64,000 bases of DNA, from assembly GCA_036676295.1 (NCBI GenBank), contig JAKFDE010000027.1, positions 186,001 through 250,000 of the forward strand, in the 5' to 3' direction. Both the position numbers and the translations under genes were made by a program. This document shows, in pieces, positions 60,712 to 64,000 of the stretch; the first letter of the stretch is position 1; each line of letters starts with the position of its first letter. The notes below the pieces were generated by a model. The model did no database searches. It was not told where the DNA came from and saw only the letters and a program-made list of their open reading frames with translations. The stretch comes from UBA4416 sp036676295. GTDB taxonomy: Bacteria; Bacteroidota; Bacteroidia; B-17B0; Aurantibacillaceae.

Positions 60712-62208
60712 CTAAAACTTACTACCAATAGAGAAAGCAATAGTCGTGCCAGAATTTTTTAAAGTCGACTTATCTACATAATTTGGCCCATACATGTAGT
60801 AATTTTCACTACTAAGGCTCTTGGTAAATGAAACGTCTACATAAAATTTATTACTTCTAAAACCTAAGCCTCCGGTGTAAAAACTGCGAACAAAATCGCC
60901 ATTAAACGTTTCGCCAAACGGACTACCATACATTGCATAACCCAATCTTACAAAAAATGGTTTTAAGTTAGCTTCTGCTCCTACTCTTAAATTAGATGTT
61001 TGATTGTATTTTTTTCTGATGGTCGAATTCACATCAGAAAATTCTTGCGGAGAACTTTGTAACGATGCTTGTTTGTAATTAATGATATCATAATCAACAT
61101 TCAAAGCTCCTAACTTTTTATACAGTAATGCTACGCTACCCGTAAATTTCATAGGAGTGATGATCTTATAATTAAATCTTCCTCCATTATCAGGTGGATA
61201 TTGCGAAGTAAAACTACCACCTTCATCATAATTACCGGTCATTTTATACACATAAGAATCCGTTAAATTATAGATGGTTGGGGTATGAAACGCCGCTCCA
61301 AGTCTTATAAAATCTGCTGCCCTGTATATAACTCCCAATTTTAAATTATAGCCCATTCCTGTGGTTTTATAGGTTTCCTGATAGGATAAGCTTTTAAAAC
61401 CTCCTACTCCTTGGGCAGGATAATAATAAGTAGGCGGTGTATTGGTACTAAGACGCATTGAATCATTAACATCTGTTTCGGAATAAACAGAATTATAATT
61501 ATACGAAACTGAAGGCATGCCTAAAGTTGCGCCAACATACAATTTATCTTTATACCCATAAGCGTAGTTAATACACCATTCATTGATTCTACCGGTAGAT
61601 TCAATGCTTTTTGTCTGCAATAGATCATACTTAGTATTAATAAGACTCGTGTATTTATTATTAACCGTGTCGTATATGTCTATTAAATAATTATCGTAAG
61701 CCATTCCCGAATAAGTATTATCCAGATTTTGGAGCGATTTACCATTAGCCGATGCTAAAAAATCTTTGGAAATACTTTTAAAATTACTGCTTCCTTCAAT
61801 ACTTGTGTTACTGTTGAAATTAGCAATTTGATTTAAAGATAAACCTAATGCATGGTGATTATCCGGGTTAAGCTTACTATCCCATGCTCCAACTAAAGTA
61901 AGACCATCAAAGGGAACACTTGCTTTAAAATCTTTAGTTGTAGTGCCATTATGGGTTGCTTCAACCGAATAAAATTTTAAACCAAAAGAAATATTGATGT
62001 CACCCTTTTTATATAAACCTATACCTGCAGGATTTATTCCCATACAAGAGCCGTCAGCACCTAAAGCGCCAAAAGAACCGGCCATAGCCTTACTACGGGA
62101 TGTGCCACCAAAATAAGTTTGAGAATACCTGATCGCATCAATATCATTCTGAGATATAAGCGGTACAGACAACAAGCTCAATGCTGTTATTAAATGAAAT
62201 GATTTCAT
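60712..62208 (-). CDS. OmpP1/FadL family outer-membrane transport protein
   Basis: A 498-residue outer-membrane barrel. The signal peptide ends at about SVPLIS. The N-terminal FGGTSRSKAMAGSFGALGADG and MGINPAGIGLYKKGDINISFG are the FadL hatch and first strand, which form the hydrophobic-ligand entry. The rest is a series of barrel strands ending in IAFSIGSKF with a terminal Phe. The family imports fatty acids and other hydrophobic compounds. Length is slightly above normal. It is 38 nt downstream of the lipoprotein gene and probably co-transcribed. Confidence 0.85.
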   Translation of the reverse strand: MKSFHLITALSLLSVPLISQNDIDAIRYSQTYFGGTSRSKAMAGSFGALGADGSCMGINPAGIGLYKKGDINISFGLKFYSVEATHNGTTTKDFKASVPFDGLTLVGAWDSKLNPDNHHALGLSLNQIANFNSNTSIEGSSNFKSISKDFLASANGKSLQNLDNTYSGMAYDNYLIDIYDTVNNKYTSLINTKYDLLQTKSIESTGRINEWCINYAYGYKDKLYVGATLGMPSVSYNYNSVYSETDVNDSMRLSTNTPPTYYYPAQGVGGFKSLSYQETYKTTGMGYNLKLGVIYRAADFIRLGAAFHTPTIYNLTDSYVYKMTGNYDEGGSFTSQYPPDNGGRFNYKIITPMKFTGSVALLYKKLGALNVDYDIINYKQASLQSSPQEFSDVNSTIRKKYNQTSNLRVGAEANLKPFFVRLGYAMYGSPFGETFNGDFVRSFYTGGLGFRSNKFYVDVSFTKSLSSENYYMYGPNYVDKSTLKNSGTTIAFSIGSKF

Positions 62209-62246
62209 AGAATGTTTTTAAAATTATGCGGGGATGTTTTTGTTAA

Positions 62247-63560
62247 TTATCTTGGGCGATGACCTCCGCCATTATTAGTGGGTTTATTGCCTCCCCCATT
62301 ATTACCTGGCGAACTTGGTGTTTGATAATTATTATTTTGTTTTGGTGTTTCAAAAATGTGCTTGATCTCCTTCTGTTCTTTAATTTCAGGTTTAGTATTT
62401 TGATTGTTATACCCCGGATTATGCTTAACAGGTGTTTGCTGTTTCACATCTCCGTTTGTACTTTTTATCGGAGCATTTCCGTTTGAAGGATAAGTTTTAA
62501 TTGGTGTATTCCATGTACCATTGTTTCTAACCGGAGCATTACCAGTGTTAACCGGTGTATTAGTATCATTATTATCAATAGCTGTTGAGCTTGACTTAAT
62601 AGTATTATCACCATAAGTTTTACCGTTTTTATCTACTCTTATTGGCGAATCAAATCCATTAGTAGTTTTAACCGGTGCTACATCAGCAAACTTAATAGCA
62701 TGTTCTTGCTTATCAACTATTTCATTTGTAAACTTTTTGAAATATGAATCATCATTAACATTGTTTATTCCGGGATTAGATGTTCTACGGCTATTTCCAC
62801 CATGAGATGAACGAGGACCGTAAGTGTAACTACTGTTTAAATCGTAACTGTTGTAGTATCCCCAACCGTTGTTGTATGGATTGCCCCAACCACCATAACC
62901 ATATCCGTAAGGATAGCCATAACCATATGGACTACCGTAACCATATCCGTAATAAGGATTGCCGTAACCGTAATAGTTACCATAAAATCCATTATAAAAA
63001 CCATTATTATAACCTTGCATATATCCGGCCATGTAAGGGTTATAGCCTGAATAGCAACCAAACTGATTGCCATATCCCCAACCCCAACTGCTGTAGAAAC
63101 TTACTGAAGGGTTGTAACTATAGTTATTATAACTTGGGCCCCACCAACTGTAACCATTGTAAACACTTATTCCATAATTGTAAGGATTTCCTGAATACCA
63201 ATAAGAATTCGTATAGTAATTATCATAATAACTTAAACCGTTGATACCGTTATTAAAACGTTTTACACGGGTAGCATATTCATAATCATAATAATCGTCA
63301 TATTTGAATTCACGGTCTTTATAATAAGGATTTGCGTCGTCTTTCTCTTTTTGAGCTTGCTTAACAGCGGCAATAGAATCGTTGTAACGTTTTTCACGAG
63401 CTTCCCGTTCCTGCTTTGCAATAGCCGCTAAACGAGCTTCTTCAATTCTATCTTCTTTAGGATTGGCGTACACATCATCCGAATAAGTACTCATTTTTTG
63501 AGTGGCGCAAGATGATAAAAGCACAATAACCAAATTAGACAATACAAATAGCTTTTTCAT
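62247..63560 (-). CDS. Tyr/Gly/Asn-rich low-complexity lipoprotein
   Basis: A 437-residue lipoprotein. The start used is ATG at 63560 (MKKLFVLSNLVIVLLSSC), since the ATG at 63587 would put nine residues before the signal and lies inside a palindrome. The lipobox Cys is at residue 18. A charged coiled coil (IEEARLAAIAKQEREAREKR) follows, then a core of about 150 residues very rich in Tyr, Gly, Asn, Phe and Trp (YGYGNPYYGYGYGSPYGYGY), then a Thr/Pro/Asn tail with NTPVNTGNAPVR-like repeats. The aromatic Gly-rich core suggests a sticky extracellular or outer-membrane layer. No family is recognised. Confidence 0.75.
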   Translation of the reverse strand: MKKLFVLSNLVIVLLSSCATQKMSTYSDDVYANPKEDRIEEARLAAIAKQEREAREKRYNDSIAAVKQAQKEKDDANPYYKDREFKYDDYYDYEYATRVKRFNNGINGLSYYDNYYTNSYWYSGNPYNYGISVYNGYSWWGPSYNNYSYNPSVSFYSSWGWGYGNQFGCYSGYNPYMAGYMQGYNNGFYNGFYGNYYGYGNPYYGYGYGSPYGYGYPYGYGYGGWGNPYNNGWGYYNSYDLNSSYTYGPRSSHGGNSRRTSNPGINNVNDDSYFKKFTNEIVDKQEHAIKFADVAPVKTTNGFDSPIRVDKNGKTYGDNTIKSSSTAIDNNDTNTPVNTGNAPVRNNGTWNTPIKTYPSNGNAPIKSTNGDVKQQTPVKHNPGYNNQNTKPEIKEQKEIKHIFETPKQNNNYQTPSSPGNNGGGNKPTNNGGGHRPR

Positions 63561-63577
63561 TTTATTAGTTTTTAAAA

Positions 63578-63599
63578 TATTGGACATATTCGTCCAATA
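63578..63599. promoter_or_regulatory. 22-bp inverted repeat upstream of the Tyr-rich lipoprotein
   Basis: TATTGGAC and GTCCAATA are exact reverse complements, 6 nt apart. It lies 18 nt upstream of the likely lipoprotein start and may be an operator or a leader hairpin. Confidence 0.4.
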
Positions 63600-63686
63600 A
63601 AAGTTTAACTTTGCGCGGGGATTTGTAATGTAAAGTTACAAAATAAGTGCCAACTACAGATTAAGTGAATTATTAAAAATATATTT

Positions 63687-63698
63687 TAACATTTGTTA
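63687..63698. promoter_or_regulatory. TAACATTTGTTA motif upstream of proS
   Basis: Third copy of the 12-mer found before gyrB and in the palindrome before the large TPR gene. Here it is 7 nt before the proS ATG. A separate TTAACTTTG lies about 95 nt before the ATG and is too far for a close promoter. Confidence 0.4.
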
Positions 63699-63704
63699 AT
63701 AAAC

Positions 63705-64000
63705 ATGAGTAAAGAACTAACTACACGCGCAGAAGATTACAGTAAATGGTATAACGATTTAGTGATAAAAGCAGATTTAGCCGACCACTCGGCTGTAAGA
63801 GGTTGTATGGTCATCAAACCATACGGTTATGGCATTTGGGAGATCATGCAACAAACTTTAGACAAAAAATTTAAAGAAACAGGACACGTTAATGCCTATT
63901 TTCCTTTGTTCATCCCTAAAAGCTTATTTGAAGCCGAAGAAAAAAATGCCGAAGGTTTTGCTAAGGAATGTGCTGTGGTAACACACTATCGTTTAAAAAC
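63705..64000 (+). CDS. proS: Prolyl-tRNA synthetase, 5' part (truncated by window end)
   Basis: The first 98 codons of a class II prolyl-tRNA synthetase of the short, archaeal/eukaryal-like type found in Bacteroidota. The start MSKELTTRAEDYSKWYNDLV, then LADHSAVRGCMVIKPYGYGIWE and FPLFIPKSLFEAE, is typical. The catalytic class II motifs lie past the window edge. The ATG is at 63705, and no other start is nearby. Confidence 0.93.
   Translation, partial: MSKELTTRAEDYSKWYNDLVIKADLADHSAVRGCMVIKPYGYGIWEIMQQTLDKKFKETGHVNAYFPLFIPKSLFEAEEKNAEGFAKECAVVTHYRLK

Noticed and set aside
62780..63244. A 154-codon plus-strand frame rich in Asn, His, Tyr and Cys
   Set aside because: It is the antisense shadow of the Tyr/Gly/Asn-rich lipoprotein core; low-complexity DNA leaves long open frames on both strands.

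Overview
The window is 64 kb of AT-rich chromosomal DNA from a member of the Bacteroidota, probably a flavobacteria-like lineage. The evidence is several proteins with type IX secretion system (T9SS) C-terminal signals, start regions without clear Shine-Dalgarno sequences, TAnnTTTG-type -7 promoter boxes, a short gyrase B, a short-form prolyl-tRNA synthetase, and typical gene families such as FadL-like proteins, large TPR proteins, carboxypeptidase-regulatory/vWA fusions and CHU_C-domain adhesins. Most of the window is ordinary core genome. I saw no prophage, transposase, CRISPR array, tRNA or rRNA.

Layout: 1-438 is the 3' end of a T9SS cargo gene. 585-4416 (minus) is a likely five-gene unit: TPR protein, phosphosulfolactate synthase, YceI-like protein, rhodanese, DedA. 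It diverges from glmM (4573). Then come a cysteine desulfurase, a thioredoxin-like protein, a vWA protein, malate dehydrogenase, gyrB and TerC. 15858-20853 (minus) pairs a 1055-residue TPR protein with an outer-membrane barrel. 21080-27923 holds ftsE, a GNAT acetyltransferase, ogt, a ferredoxin divergent from a LuxC-type acyl-CoA reductase, a tiny T9SS type B protein, an ABC ATPase with a 42-residue lipoprotein, serC and an outer-membrane protein. A lone MacB-type permease follows.

29497-35954 is the clearest accessory module, a copper-handling island. It encodes an HMA-AraC fusion regulator, a Cu(I) P-type ATPase, a small HMA chaperone, an exported HMA/DUF3347 protein, and a multicopper oxidase fused to a CopB-like barrel. 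Its three transcription starts share an AACTTTGT box. Sensing, cytoplasmic delivery, inner-membrane export, periplasmic binding and oxidation at the outer membrane are therefore all encoded together.

36184-53927 holds a sucC operon with two envelope proteins, bioA, an SBBP-repeat T9SS protein, an acyl-CoA carboxylase beta subunit with a PRTase, an 11-PKD-repeat giant T9SS type B protein, and an operon of two paralogous deacetylase-like proteins with an asparagine-synthetase-type amidotransferase. 54111-60537 holds the fused formimidoyltransferase-cyclodeaminase, ffh, folD and a Y-family polymerase overlapping a DUF72 gene. 60712-63560 holds a FadL-like protein and a Tyr/Gly/Asn-rich lipoprotein, and the window ends inside proS.

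Intergenic DNA carries several families of small palindromic repeats (near 6.0, 7.8, 15.6, 22.3, 24.9, 57.2 and 58.2 kb) and three copies of a TAACATTTGTTA motif. I found no clearly novel defence or mobile system. The items most worth following are the copper island's fusion proteins and shared promoter box, the polymerase-DUF72 coupling, the deacetylase/amidotransferase operon, the sulfonate-synthase operon and the structured repeats.
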